NCBI GenBank assembly: GCA_036389055.1
Contig: DASVQR010000025.1
Location: 6,630 to 70,629, forward strand
Direction: 5' to 3'
DNA length: 64,000 bases
Origin: JAFAYN01 sp036389055
Lineage (GTDB): Bacteria; Gemmatimonadota; Gemmatimonadetes; Longimicrobiales; Longimicrobiaceae
The notes below the pieces were generated by a model. That model was not told where the DNA came from. It made no database searches and saw nothing but the letters and a program-made list of their open reading frames with translations. This document shows positions 32,801-41,627 of the stretch, in pieces; positions within the stretch are counted from its first letter, which is position 1, and every line of letters begins with the position of its first letter. The translations under genes and the position numbers were made by a program.

Positions 32801-34672
32801 ATGCACTCCACGAGACGACGAATTTCCCTGCCGCGCCTGGCGCTGGCGCTGCTCGCCGGGCTGGGCGCGTGCGCGCTGGCGGCGGGCACGCCGGCCGCCG
32901 CGCCCGCCGCTCCCGCCCCGGAGGGGCCCGATCCGCTCCGGCCGCTCACCGCCGCCGAGCGGGCGTGGGTGGAGCGGACGCTGGCGGGGCTGACGCTGCG
33001 CGAGCGGGTGGCGCAGATGGTGATGCCGTGGGTGGCGGGCGACTACGTGGCGCTCGATTCGCCCGAGTTCGACCGGCTGCGCGCCTGGGTGGAGGAGGAC
33101 CGGGTGGGCGGGTTCGTGATGTCCATGGGTCTGCCGCACAGCTACGCGGCGAAGCTGGACGCGCTCCAGGCGCTCGCACCGGTGCCGCTGCTGGTCGCCT
33201 CCGACATGGAGAACGGGCCGGGGATGCGGATGTCCGGCATCTACTCCTTTCCCCACCTGATCCCCCAGGGCGGCGGCACCGCGTTCCCGCCGGTCATGGC
33301 GCTGGGCGCGGCGGGCGACGACTCGCTGGCGTACGCGCTGGGGCGGGTGCTCGCGGCGGAGGCGCGCGCGGTGGGGGTGCACATGGCGTTCGGGCCGGTG
33401 CTGGACGTCAACTCCAACCCCGCCAACCCCATCATCAACACCCGCTCCTTCGGCGAGGACCCGGCGCTGGTGGCGCGCATGGGACGGGCGTACGTGCGCG
33501 GCGCCCGCGCGGGCGGGCTGCTCACCGTGGCCAAGCACTTCCCCGGCCACGGCGACACCGAGACGGACTCGCACCTGGAGCTCCCCACCATCCGCGCCGA
33601 CCGCGCCCGGCTGGACGCCGTGGAGCTCCCGCCCTACCGCGCCGCCATCGAGGAGGGGATCGACGGGGTGATGACGGCCCACATCGCCGTGACCGGGGTG
33701 GAGGGCGAGGGGGCGCCGCCGGCCACGCTGTCGCCGTACTTCATGACCCGGCTGCTGCGCGGCGAGATGGGCTTCCGTGGGCTGCTCTTCACCGACGCCA
33801 TGGACATGGGCGCGGTGATCAGCCGCTACGGCCGGGACGAAGCCGCCGTGCTGGCGGTGGAGGCCGGCGCCGACGTGCTGCTCATGCCCCGCGACGCGCG
33901 CGCCGCCGTGGACGCGGTGGTCGCGGCGGTCGCGGCCGGGCGCATCCCCGAGGCGCGCGTGGCCGCGTCGGCGCGGCGCATCCTGGAGGCCAAGGCGCGC
34001 GCCGGGCTGGCCGCCGGGCGGCGGGTGGACCTGCTCGCCGTCAGCCGCACGGTGGGCATCCGCGCCCACACCGAGCTGGCCCGCACCGTCGCGGAGCGCT
34101 CGCTCACGCTGGTGCGCGACCGGCGCGGCGCGGTGCCGCTCCGCGCGGACTCGCAGCGCGTGCTGGTGGTGACCTACGCCGACGCCTCCGACCCCGCGGC
34201 CGGCGTCGTCTTCGCCGACTCGCTGGAGGACGCCGGGCACCAGGTGGACCGCGCGCGGGTGGACGCCCGCACCACGGCGGCGGAGTTCGACTCGCTGTGC
34301 GCGCGGGCTGACTCCGCGGACGCGGTGGTGGCCGCCGTCTTCGTGTCGCCGGTGGAGAGCGCCGGCTCCGTGGCCGCGCGCGGCGGGCTCCCGGAGTGGT
34401 TCGCCGCCCAGGCGCGCACGGGCCGGCCCCTGGTGCTGGTCTCCTTCGGCACCCCCTACCTGCTGGACGCCTTCCCCGACGCGCCCGCCTTCCTGCTCGC
34501 CTGGGGCGGGGCGGACGTCAGCCAGCGGGCCGCCGCGGGCGCCCTGCTGGGCACGGTCGGCACGGCCGGGCGGCTCCCCGTGTCGCTGCCGCCGCACCAC
34601 GCCCGCGGCGAGGGAATCCGGCGCGCCCCGCGCGCCGCCCCGCCGGCCCCCGCCCGCAGCGCCGCCCACTGA
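32801..34672 (+). CDS. nagZ: GH3 beta-N-acetylhexosaminidase (NagZ-like)
   Basis: 623 residues. A lipoprotein-type signal with Cys24 (LGACALAAG) suggests a periplasmic or surface enzyme, unlike cytoplasmic NagZ. The GH3 TIM barrel has the NagZ hallmark KHFPGHGDTETDSHLELP, whose His-Asp dyad acts as general acid/base, and the nucleophile Asp in LLFTDAMDMGAVI. A second alpha/beta domain follows (from about residue 400). It removes terminal GlcNAc from glycans or muropeptides. It lies between susCD and a solute symporter. Confidence 0.92.
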   Translation: MHSTRRRISLPRLALALLAGLGACALAAGTPAAAPAAPAPEGPDPLRPLTAAERAWVERTLAGLTLRERVAQMVMPWVAGDYVALDSPEFDRLRAWVEEDRVGGFVMSMGLPHSYAAKLDALQALAPVPLLVASDMENGPGMRMSGIYSFPHLIPQGGGTAFPPVMALGAAGDDSLAYALGRVLAAEARAVGVHMAFGPVLDVNSNPANPIINTRSFGEDPALVARMGRAYVRGARAGGLLTVAKHFPGHGDTETDSHLELPTIRADRARLDAVELPPYRAAIEEGIDGVMTAHIAVTGVEGEGAPPATLSPYFMTRLLRGEMGFRGLLFTDAMDMGAVISRYGRDEAAVLAVEAGADVLLMPRDARAAVDAVVAAVAAGRIPEARVAASARRILEAKARAGLAAGRRVDLLAVSRTVGIRAHTELARTVAERSLTLVRDRRGAVPLRADSQRVLVVTYADASDPAAGVVFADSLEDAGHQVDRARVDARTTAAEFDSLCARADSADAVVAAVFVSPVESAGSVAARGGLPEWFAAQARTGRPLVLVSFGTPYLLDAFPDAPAFLLAWGGADVSQRAAAGALLGTVGTAGRLPVSLPPHHARGEGIRRAPRAAPPAPARSAAH

Positions 34673-34689
34673 ACCCGGAGCCCATCGCC

Positions 34690-36495
34690 ATGAAGCTCAC
34701 CGCGCTGGACTGGCTGATCATCGCCGCCTACTTCGCGCTCTCCGCCGGCATCGGGCTGGCCTACACGCGGCGGGCGGGGAAGAGCCTGTCCGAGTTCTTC
34801 GTCTCGGGGCGCTCGGTGCCCTGGTGGCTGGCGGGCACCTCCATGGTGGCCACCACCTTCGCGGCGGACACCCCGCTGGCCGTCACCGGGATGGTGGCCT
34901 CCAACGGCATCGCCGGCAACTGGCTCTGGTGGAACATGGTGATGAGCGGGATGCTCACCGTGTTCTTCTACGCCCGGCTCTGGCGCCGCGCCGAGGTGCT
35001 CACCGACGTGGAGTTCACCGAGATCCGCTACAGCGGCCGCCCCGCGGCGCTGCTGCGCGGCTTCCGGGCGCTGTACATGGCGCTCCCCATCAACCTGATC
35101 GTCATCGGCTGGGTCAACCTGGCCATGCTCAAGATCCTGGAGGTGACGCTGGGGATCGCTCCGGTGCCGGCGCTGGCCGTGATGTTCGTGGTCACCATGG
35201 CGTACTCGGTGCTCTCCGGCCTGTGGGGGGTGCTGGTGACGGACTTCGTGCAGTTCGCCATCGCCATGGGCGGCTCGGTGGTGCTGGCGATCTTCGCGGT
35301 GCGCGCGGTGGGCGGCATCGACGGGCTGGTGGCCCGGCTCCCGGAGCACTACGGCTCGGCGGAGGCGGCGCTCTCCTTCCTTCCCGCCGAGGGGGCGGAG
35401 TGGATGCCGGTGACCGCCTTCCTGGCGTACCTGGCGGTGCAGTGGTGGGCCACCTCGTACCCCGGCGCCGAGCCGGGCGGCGGCGGCTACATCGCGCAGC
35501 GCATCTTCAGCGCCCGCACCGAGCGCGACGGCGTGCTGGCGACGCTGTGGTTCAACGTGGCCCACTACGCGGTGCGGCCCTGGCCGTGGATCCTCACCGC
35601 GCTGTGCGTGGTGGTGCTCTACCCCGGGCTGGAGGACCCGGCCACCGGCTACGTGCGCGCCGTGGTGGACCTGCTCCCCACCGGCTTCCGCGGGCTGATG
35701 CTCGCCGGCTTCGCCGCCGCGTACATGTCCACCATCTCCACGCAGCTCAACTGGGGCGCCTCGTACCTGATCAACGACCTGTACCTGCGCTTCGTGAACC
35801 CGCGCGCCGACGAGCGGCGGGTGGTGCTGCTGTCGCGCCTCTCCACCGGGCTGATCTTCCTGATGTCGGCGGGGGTGACGTACCTGCTGTACGTGGCCGG
35901 CTCCATCGAGGGGGCGTGGCGCATCATCATCGCCCTGGGGGCGGGGACGGGGCTGGTGTACATCCTCCGCTGGTACTGGTGGCGGATCAACGCCTGGTCG
36001 GAGATCGGCGCCATGGCCGCGGCGCTGGTGGCGTTCTCGGCGCTCACCGGCTTCGGGGTATTCGACCCCACCGACGCGCTGGAGGGGGCGTACCTGATGC
36101 TCGCCACCACCGCGTTCACCACCGTGTGCTGGGTGGCGGTCACCTTCCTCACCGCGCCCACGGACGAGGCCACGCTGGTGGCGTTCTACCGGCGGGTGCG
36201 GCCGGGGGGCGCCGGGTGGGCGCGGGTGGCCCGGGCCGCCGGGCTGGAGCCGGAGCCCATCGCCGGCGGGGCGCTGAGCTGGGCCAACTGGGCGGCGGGG
36301 GTGGTGAGCGTGTACGCCACGCTCTTCGGGGTGGGGAAGCTGATCTTCGCCTCGTACGGGGAGGCGGCGGCGTACCTGGGGGTGGCGGTGGCGGCGTTCG
36401 CGCTGATCGCCCGGAACCTGGGGCGCGAGGAGCGCTCGGAGCACGCGCGGGGCTCCGTGGCCGAGCCAGCGGTGGCGGAGCTTTCGGCGCGCTGA
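34690..36495 (+). CDS. Sodium:solute symporter (SSS family)
   Basis: 601 residues with about 13-14 membrane helices. The N-terminus (DWLIIAAYFALSAGIGLAYTRR), SEFFVSGRSVPWWLAGTSM, and the sodium-site helix region near MVATTFAADTPLAVTGM fit the SSS family. The ATG at 34690 is 18 bp after the GH3 stop, so it is probably cotranscribed. The substrate is likely a sugar or amino sugar released by the glycosidase, by context only. Confidence 0.9.
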   Translation: MKLTALDWLIIAAYFALSAGIGLAYTRRAGKSLSEFFVSGRSVPWWLAGTSMVATTFAADTPLAVTGMVASNGIAGNWLWWNMVMSGMLTVFFYARLWRRAEVLTDVEFTEIRYSGRPAALLRGFRALYMALPINLIVIGWVNLAMLKILEVTLGIAPVPALAVMFVVTMAYSVLSGLWGVLVTDFVQFAIAMGGSVVLAIFAVRAVGGIDGLVARLPEHYGSAEAALSFLPAEGAEWMPVTAFLAYLAVQWWATSYPGAEPGGGGYIAQRIFSARTERDGVLATLWFNVAHYAVRPWPWILTALCVVVLYPGLEDPATGYVRAVVDLLPTGFRGLMLAGFAAAYMSTISTQLNWGASYLINDLYLRFVNPRADERRVVLLSRLSTGLIFLMSAGVTYLLYVAGSIEGAWRIIIALGAGTGLVYILRWYWWRINAWSEIGAMAAALVAFSALTGFGVFDPTDALEGAYLMLATTAFTTVCWVAVTFLTAPTDEATLVAFYRRVRPGGAGWARVARAAGLEPEPIAGGALSWANWAAGVVSVYATLFGVGKLIFASYGEAAAYLGVAVAAFALIARNLGREERSEHARGSVAEPAVAELSAR

Positions 36496-36530
36496 CGGAC
36501 CGGATACGAAAACTGAACGACGTGATTAGA

Positions 36531-36856
36531 ATGGGCGAAACCTACGTCACCGGGACGCGCAGGAAGGGCGGCAGCGATGTCCACAGATGAGGAAGGGGCA
36601 CCGGGACGTTTCGCACTCTGCTGGCGAGTATGCGCGCGAGGACGCGGAGGGCTTTAACGTCCACAGCAAAACGGTGGAGGGGGTGCTCTCGCTGCTCAAA
36701 CGCGGGATTAGCGGCAACTACCACGACGTAGGGCGCAAGCACCTGCACTTCTACTGTCCAGAGTTCGAATTCCGCTACAATACCCGGGAAATCGAGGACG
36801 GCTGCCCGCGTACGGCAGGCGATCCGAGGGTTATGGGGGTGAAGCGGCTGTGGTAA
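36531..36856 (+). pseudogene. Decayed IS1595-family (ISXO2-like) transposase
   Basis: A remnant of the DDE domain. One fragment in one frame reads GETYVTGTRRKG, matching the first catalytic-strand region of ISXO2-like transposases. A second frame from 36587 reads SAGEYAREDAEGFNVHSKTV, then SLLKRGISGNYHDVGRKHLH and EFEFRYNTRE, the conserved C-terminal part. The middle of the catalytic domain is missing. Flanking inverted repeats were not identified. Confidence 0.75.
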
Positions 36857-36873
36857 GCCTCGCGGCAGAGCAA

Positions 36874-36913
36874 GAGAGCGGGGTAGGCTGTTAACGGGCC
36901 CACCCCCGCTCTC
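36874..36913 (-). terminator. Terminator-like hairpin after the TAC operon
   Basis: GAGAGCGGGGT (36874-36884) pairs with ACCCCCGCTCTC (36902-36913) with one bulged C, 13 bp beyond the stop of the SecB-like gene on the minus strand. No strong U-run. Confidence 0.5.
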
Positions 36914-36926
36914 CACATCGAGTTTG

Positions 36927-37460
36927 CTACTTCAGGGGCACTGCTTCGGGGAGCTGCAGCTGCACATCGGTGGACCAGCCGTACAACTCCGCGAGTTCCG
37001 GTTCTTCCTGCAGTTGGTTCGCCCCGGTGGTGCTCTCGAAGTCGTACTGCTTCATCAGACGTACAACGTTCACGCTCGGTAGGTAATAAGCTCCGTACGG
37101 CCCACGTCCAGTCAGGTCGCTGATGATCTGGCGGAGATACGGAAACATGATGGCGGGAGCGGACATTTGTACAAACGTCCGGAACGCAACACTCGGAACA
37201 TTCCCGTCCAGCACAAACTCCCCTACCAGCCCGACATTGACACGTTCGGGGGCGTCTTCATTACCCTCGATGGTCGCCCCAAGGAAAACGTCGAATTCCC
37301 TGCCGTCCGAAACAGCCCAATCCCAGTTGACAGTCATTCGCCGGTTCGCACTTTCGCGCTGCTCTCCGTCGTCCTCCGGCGCCAGCGTGTATTCCTGGTG
37401 AACAGTTATTACCCGGAGCAGGTGGAAGCCGGATGTCGGGATCTCGTTCCGCTCGTTCAT
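36927..37460 (-). CDS. SecB-like chaperone of a toxin-antitoxin-chaperone system
   Basis: 177 residues from the ATG at 37460, which shares one base with the antitoxin stop (TGATG). The SecB fold is recognisable: a VFLGATIEG strand followed by VNVGLVGEFVLDG, and the hallmark MSAPAIMFPYLRQIISDLTG, then YYLPSVNVVRLM. These align with the LFPYARE and APVNF regions of classical SecB. In TAC systems the SecB-like protein stabilises an aggregation-prone antitoxin so it can block the toxin. Its position directly after a HigA-like gene argues for that role over general export. Confidence 0.87.
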   Translation of the reverse strand: MNERNEIPTSGFHLLRVITVHQEYTLAPEDDGEQRESANRRMTVNWDWAVSDGREFDVFLGATIEGNEDAPERVNVGLVGEFVLDGNVPSVAFRTFVQMSAPAIMFPYLRQIISDLTGRGPYGAYYLPSVNVVRLMKQYDFESTTGANQLQEEPELAELYGWSTDVQLQLPEAVPLK

Positions 37461-37999
37461 CACAATTCCGCAGCTTCAGTGTACTCCTCAATTTCGACGT
37501 TCGCAGCCCGCCTAAGATCCAGGTTCACCGACGAGCCCCGCTGTGAGAAGCGCTTTACAGCTCGCGCGTGAAACGCGTTCAAGCCCGCTCTTCCCCCCAT
37601 ACTAGACTCGGTCTGTGCGACCGTAAACTCTGCGTTGCTCCGCTCACTCCACTGAGCGTGCCGCGCCAGTTCCCGCAGCAGTTCCGCCGCTTCGCGATCT
37701 GCAGTGGTACACCCGTCCGCTTCGTCAGACTCAGGAGTGATCAAGTCCCGCACCGCGCAACCAAACGCAGCAGCGACCTTTACAAGCGTACGGAGCGTCG
37801 GATTCGCCTGCCCCGCCTCCAGCGTTGCCACTTGTGCCTGAGTCAAACCAGCGGCATGAGCAAGCCGCTCCTGCGACCAGTCGCGGTCCTCTCTTCGGAA
37901 GAAAACCTGCTGCGAAATGTAGTGACGCTCGTCGATCTCTTGGAGCTGTTCGTTCTCACTCAGAGTCTCGGCAGGCCGCCGCCTCGCGGGCTTCTTCAT
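37460..37999 (-). CDS. higA: HigA-like antitoxin with chaperone-addiction-type C-terminal extension
   Basis: 179 residues from the ATG at 37999. The XRE helix-turn-helix spans about 34-90 (WSQERLAHAAGLTQAQVATL, NPTLRTLVKVAAAFG). A C-terminal stretch of about 80 residues follows, longer than in ordinary HigA antitoxins, and matches the place of the chaperone addiction (ChAD) region of TAC antitoxins. The start overlaps the toxin stop (ATGA) and its stop overlaps the chaperone start, so all three genes are coupled. It likely represses its own promoter. Confidence 0.87.
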   Translation of the reverse strand: MKKPARRRPAETLSENEQLQEIDERHYISQQVFFRREDRDWSQERLAHAAGLTQAQVATLEAGQANPTLRTLVKVAAAFGCAVRDLITPESDEADGCTTADREAAELLRELARHAQWSERSNAEFTVAQTESSMGGRAGLNAFHARAVKRFSQRGSSVNLDLRRAANVEIEEYTEAAEL

Positions 38000-38337
38000 G
38001 GCTTTTTTCCAGTGAGCTGTTCGTATCGCCCCAGAACCTCCGCCCGGACTTGCTTCGGCAATCGATCTTCCTTTTTCTGATAGGCGTAAAATGCATGGAA
38101 GGAAGCGGCCCCGTCCCGATAGTAGAAGATACGGTACAGGCCGTGCCCCTCCACCTTGGATCGAAGCTCCCACACCGGCCCCTCGATGTTCCCCGTGAGA
38201 GGGGGAAGCGCTTTGAGGCCGCGCGTCTCTAACTTGTCGAGGTCCCGCTCGACCTGTTTGCGTGGCACCGGCGCCAGGTTCGCGATGAAGCCGGTCACAT
38301 CAGGCTCGTATCTAATTTGAAAGCGCGCCTGTCTCAT
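37996..38337 (-). CDS. higB: HigB/RelE-superfamily toxin
   Basis: 113 residues from the ATG at 38337. The RelE/HigB fold shows in FQIRYEPDVTGFIANL, a LPPLTGNIEGPVWELRSKVE strand region, and the Gp49/HigB pattern YRIFYYRDGAASFHAFYAYQ followed by KKEDRLPKQVRAEVLGRY. Such toxins cleave mRNA at the ribosome. The gene order toxin-antitoxin-chaperone matches HigB1-HigA1-SecB-like of Mycobacterium tuberculosis. The surrounding G+C is lower than the chromosome average, consistent with horizontal gain. Confidence 0.88.
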   Translation of the reverse strand: MRQARFQIRYEPDVTGFIANLAPVPRKQVERDLDKLETRGLKALPPLTGNIEGPVWELRSKVEGHGLYRIFYYRDGAASFHAFYAYQKKEDRLPKQVRAEVLGRYEQLTGKKP

Positions 38338-38346
38338 ACAATAGAA

Positions 38347-38376
38347 TAGATAGCAGGTTCCAGACCTACACGTCAA
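38347..38376 (-). promoter_or_regulatory. Promoter of the TAC operon
   Basis: On the minus strand TTGACG (38371-38376), an 18-bp spacer and TATCTA (38347-38352), ending 9 bp before the toxin ATG. The short repeated CTATCTATTCTAT stretch across the -10 region could be an antitoxin operator. The toxin mRNA leader would be very short. Confidence 0.6.
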
Positions 38377-38401
38377 GGATCTTTCGAGCGGACACATAAC
38401 G

Positions 38402-38435
38402 CCGAAGGGGGTGCCTTGAAGCAAACCCCCTTCGG
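38402..38435. terminator. Hairpin between the M16 pair and the TAC operon
   Basis: CCGAAGGGGG pairs with CCCCCTTCGG (38402-38411 and 38426-38435), loop 14 bases. It lies 65 bp past the M16 stop on the minus strand and upstream of the TAC promoter, so it would insulate the two. Confidence 0.6.
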
Positions 38436-38500
38436 TCTATAGTCTGAGGACAATCAGCTCCTCTGCGGTGGTCGCACCTGCATCACCATCAGCCGGGGGC

Positions 38501-40003
38501 CTATCGTACCCGCTCGCCGTCCGGGCTCCACACCTCCACCGCGCCCAGGTTGCGCGCCCGGATGGGTGCCTCGATGGCCGACAGGTCCCCGGCCACCACG
38601 ATGGTGAGCGCCTCCGGGTTGATCCGCCGCCCGGCCACCTCGGCGGCCTCCGCGGGGGTGACGGCGGCCAAGCGCTCGCGGTAGGTAGCGTAGTAGTCCA
38701 GCGGCAGCCCGTAGACGATCGCCGTCTGCATGCGCTGGGCGAGGCCCTGCACCGTCTGCACGGAAGCCGGAAAGCTCCCCACCAGGTTGCCCAGGGCGCC
38801 CTGCATCTCCTCGGCGGGGACCATCTCGCGGGCCAGGCGGCGGAACTCGCCCACCGACTCCACCAGCGCCGAGTCGGTTGCGTTGGTCCGGACCTGCGAG
38901 GAGACCGCCAGCGTCCCCACGCCCTGCAGCGCGGACAGGCCGGCGAAGGCGCCGTACGTCCAGCCGTGCCGCTCGCGCAGGTTCTGGTTGATGCGGGCGT
39001 TGAAGCCGCCGCCCAGCACCTGGGTGAGCGCCGTCATGCGGAAGAACTCCGGGTCCTCCGCCCCCACCGCCCCCACCCCCACGCGGATCGACGACTGCAC
39101 CGAGCCGGGGCGGTCGACCAGGATCACCCGCGTCCCCGTCACCGGCCGCAGCGCGCTTGCGGGAGACGGGATGCGCCGCGCCGTGCCCCGCCAGGCGCCG
39201 AACGCCTCCGTGGCCAGCCGCCGCGCCTCGTCCGGGGCCACGTCGCCCACCAGGAGCAGCGTGGTGGTGGCCGGGCCGTAGCGGGCGCGGTGCCACTCCA
39301 CCACATCGGCGCGGGTGAGCCCCCGCAGCGTGGCGGCGGTGCCGCCCGCGGGGCGGGCGTACGGCGCGCCGGCCGCGTACACCGCGCGCGCGAAGCTCTC
39401 GGCGGCCAGCCCCTCCACCGTCGCCCGGCCCTGCAGGAAGCCCGCGACCGCCTGGCCGCGCAGCCGCTCGAAGTCGGCCGCGGCGAACGCCGGCTCGGTC
39501 ACGGTGGACGCGGCCAGCCGCATCGCCTCGGGGAAGGCGCTCTTCAGCGCGGTGACGCCCACGAAGCCCAGGTTCGCGCCGCCGCCGGTCTGGAACTGGG
39601 CGCCCAGCCGCTCCATCCGCTCCGCCAGCTGCGGCCCGGTGAGCCGCCGCGAGCCCTCGGCCAGCAGCGAGCCGGTGAGCGTCGCCAGCCCGGCCTTCGC
39701 CGGGGGCTCGTGCACCGCGCCCGCGTCCACGATCACCCGCCCGGCCACCAGCGGCATCCCGGTCTGCCGCACCGCGACCACGCGCAGCCCGTTGGGGAGG
39801 GTGAACTCCTCCACCGGGGGGAGCCGGTAGGGGCGCAGCGGGCCGGGCGCGGGGGGCTGCTGCCGCGCGGGCGTGGTGTCCACGGGCGCCGCGGCGGCGG
39901 CGGGCGCCGGGGCGCTTTCCGCCGGGGACGGGGGCGCGCAGGCCGCGCCCGCGAGCGCCAGGGCGGCGAGCGCCGCGAGGGAGAACGGGGGTCGCCGGGT
40001 CAT
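38501..40003 (-). CDS. M16-family peptidase subunit lacking the zinc motif
   Basis: 500 residues with a lipoprotein-type signal (LALAGAACAPP). The two M16 domains are evident: FTLPNGLRVVAVRQTGMPLV, then a second domain with LTQVLGGGFNARINQNLRER and GWTYGAF. Where active members have HxxEH, this one has ATLTGSLLAEG, so it should not bind zinc. In M16 heterodimers the inactive subunit helps bind substrate. It pairs with the active subunit encoded directly upstream; its start overlaps that gene's stop (ATGA). Confidence 0.9.
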   Translation of the reverse strand: MTRRPPFSLAALAALALAGAACAPPSPAESAPAPAAAAAPVDTTPARQQPPAPGPLRPYRLPPVEEFTLPNGLRVVAVRQTGMPLVAGRVIVDAGAVHEPPAKAGLATLTGSLLAEGSRRLTGPQLAERMERLGAQFQTGGGANLGFVGVTALKSAFPEAMRLAASTVTEPAFAAADFERLRGQAVAGFLQGRATVEGLAAESFARAVYAAGAPYARPAGGTAATLRGLTRADVVEWHRARYGPATTTLLLVGDVAPDEARRLATEAFGAWRGTARRIPSPASALRPVTGTRVILVDRPGSVQSSIRVGVGAVGAEDPEFFRMTALTQVLGGGFNARINQNLRERHGWTYGAFAGLSALQGVGTLAVSSQVRTNATDSALVESVGEFRRLAREMVPAEEMQGALGNLVGSFPASVQTVQGLAQRMQTAIVYGLPLDYYATYRERLAAVTPAEAAEVAGRRINPEALTIVVAGDLSAIEAPIRARNLGAVEVWSPDGERVR

Positions 40004-41406
40004 GGACGCGCGGGGGTGGGGGTGGCGCCGGTGCGGGGGACGAACACCAGGGTGACGCGGTTCTCGGGGACCAGGCGCTCCGCCGCCAGCGCGCGGAGCC
40101 CGGCCACGGTGACCGCGTCCACCTCCGGGAGGCGCCGGTTGATCCAGCCCGCGTCGCGGTGCACCGTCCACCCCTCCGCCAGCACGTCCGCCCGGCCGCC
40201 GAAGCCGCCCAGCCCCTGGAGCTGGTTCACCAGGGAGAAGCGGGTGGAGGCCTTGACCCGCTGCAGCCCGGCCTCGTCGATGCGGGCCGCGATCCCGTCC
40301 ATCTCCGCCAGCAGCGCGCGCTCCAGCGCCTCCGGGTCGCCGCCGGGCTTGCCGGTGGCGCCCACCACCAGCAGGTCCGCGCCGTCGGAGTAGTCGAAGT
40401 TGAAGGAGAACACGCCCGTCGCCACCTGCTTCTCGCGCACCAGCGCCCGGTTCAGCGGGCTGGTGCGCCCGTCGGCCAGGTAGCCGGCCAGCACGGCCAC
40501 CGCCGCGGCCCGGGGGTCGCGCGCGGCCGGCACCCGGAAGCCCAGGTACACGGCCGGCGCGGGGGCGTTGGCGTCCTCCACCACCTCGCGCACGGGCGCG
40601 CCGATGCGCGGCGGGAGCGCGGCGTCGCGCAGCGGCGGCGGGTCCTGGCCGCGGGGGATGGGGCCGAAGTAGCGGCGCACCAGGGCGCGCGTCGCCTCCA
40701 CGTCGATGTCGCCCGCCACCACCAGCACGGCGTTGTTGGGGACGTAGTAGGTGCGGAAGAAGTCCTTGACCTCCTCCAGCCGGGCGTTCTCCAGGTCCTC
40801 CAGCGACCCCACCACCGGGTGCCGGTACGGGTGCCCCTCGGGGAACACGTGCGCCAGCATCCGCTCCATCCAGCGCCCGTACGGCTGGTTGTCGATCCCC
40901 TGGCGGCGCTCGTTCTTCACCACCTCGCGCTGGTTGGCCAGCTTGCCCTCGTTCAGCACCTCGTCCAGCGTGGCCATGCGGTCCGCCTCCAGCCAGAGCG
41001 CCAGCTCCAGCATGTGCGAGGGGACCTGCTGGAAGTAGTTGGTGCGGTCGGAGCTGGTGGTGCCGTTGATGTCCGCGCCGGCCCGCGCGCCCGCCGCCTC
41101 CAGGATGGCGAAGTGCCGGCCCTCGGGGACGTTGCGCGACCCGGTGAAGAGCATCAGGTGCTCGAACAGGTGGGCGAAGCCGGTCCGCCCCGGCTGCTCG
41201 TGCTTGGAGCCCACGTCGTACCAGAGCATGGTGGCCGCCAGCGGCGTGGAGCGGTCCACGTGGTACACGACCTTGAGCCCGTTGGGGAGGGTCTCCTCGG
41301 CGATCTCCAGGCGGACGGCCTCGGCCGCGGGCGGCGCCTGCGACTGCGCGGCCAGGGCCAGGGGGAGCACGGCCGCGAGGGCGGCCGCGAGCAGCGGTGG
41401 TCTCAT
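40000..41406 (-). CDS. M16-family zinc metallopeptidase, catalytic subunit
   Basis: 468 residues from the ATG at 41406, with a signal peptide ending near ALAAQSQA. The inverted zinc motif is His79-x-x-Glu82-His83 in FAHLFEHLMLF, with the downstream glutamate region NQREVVKNERRQG. The second domain includes RTSPLNRALVREKQVATG. It is a periplasmic or surface peptidase related to PqqL and mitochondrial processing peptidase beta, cutting peptides or leader-like sequences. First gene of the two-gene operon. Confidence 0.92.
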   Translation of the reverse strand: MRPPLLAAALAAVLPLALAAQSQAPPAAEAVRLEIAEETLPNGLKVVYHVDRSTPLAATMLWYDVGSKHEQPGRTGFAHLFEHLMLFTGSRNVPEGRHFAILEAAGARAGADINGTTSSDRTNYFQQVPSHMLELALWLEADRMATLDEVLNEGKLANQREVVKNERRQGIDNQPYGRWMERMLAHVFPEGHPYRHPVVGSLEDLENARLEEVKDFFRTYYVPNNAVLVVAGDIDVEATRALVRRYFGPIPRGQDPPPLRDAALPPRIGAPVREVVEDANAPAPAVYLGFRVPAARDPRAAAVAVLAGYLADGRTSPLNRALVREKQVATGVFSFNFDYSDGADLLVVGATGKPGGDPEALERALLAEMDGIAARIDEAGLQRVKASTRFSLVNQLQGLGGFGGRADVLAEGWTVHRDAGWINRRLPEVDAVTVAGLRALAAERLVPENRVTLVFVPRTGATPTPARP

Positions 41407-41627
41407 GCGGTTCCTCAGCGGGGAGCGGGTCGCGCGGGCCTTCCGGGGAACCCGGGGCCGGGCTCCGCTAGAATAGCGCGGGCGGGCGCGCGGTACAACC
41501 ATGTTTCAGGCCGCATATTCGCAGCTTCGGGGAAAGCCCGCTGCACCTCGCCAGGCTTGCCGCGTCCATCATGAAAGCGCATGATGAATGCCGTTCACGA
41601 TTCGCGAACGCCGAACACGTACCGCTT

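Noticed and set aside
36587..36856. An intact small transposase gene
   Set aside because: Only the C-terminal part of the DDE domain is present; an upstream fragment is in another frame and the middle is missing.
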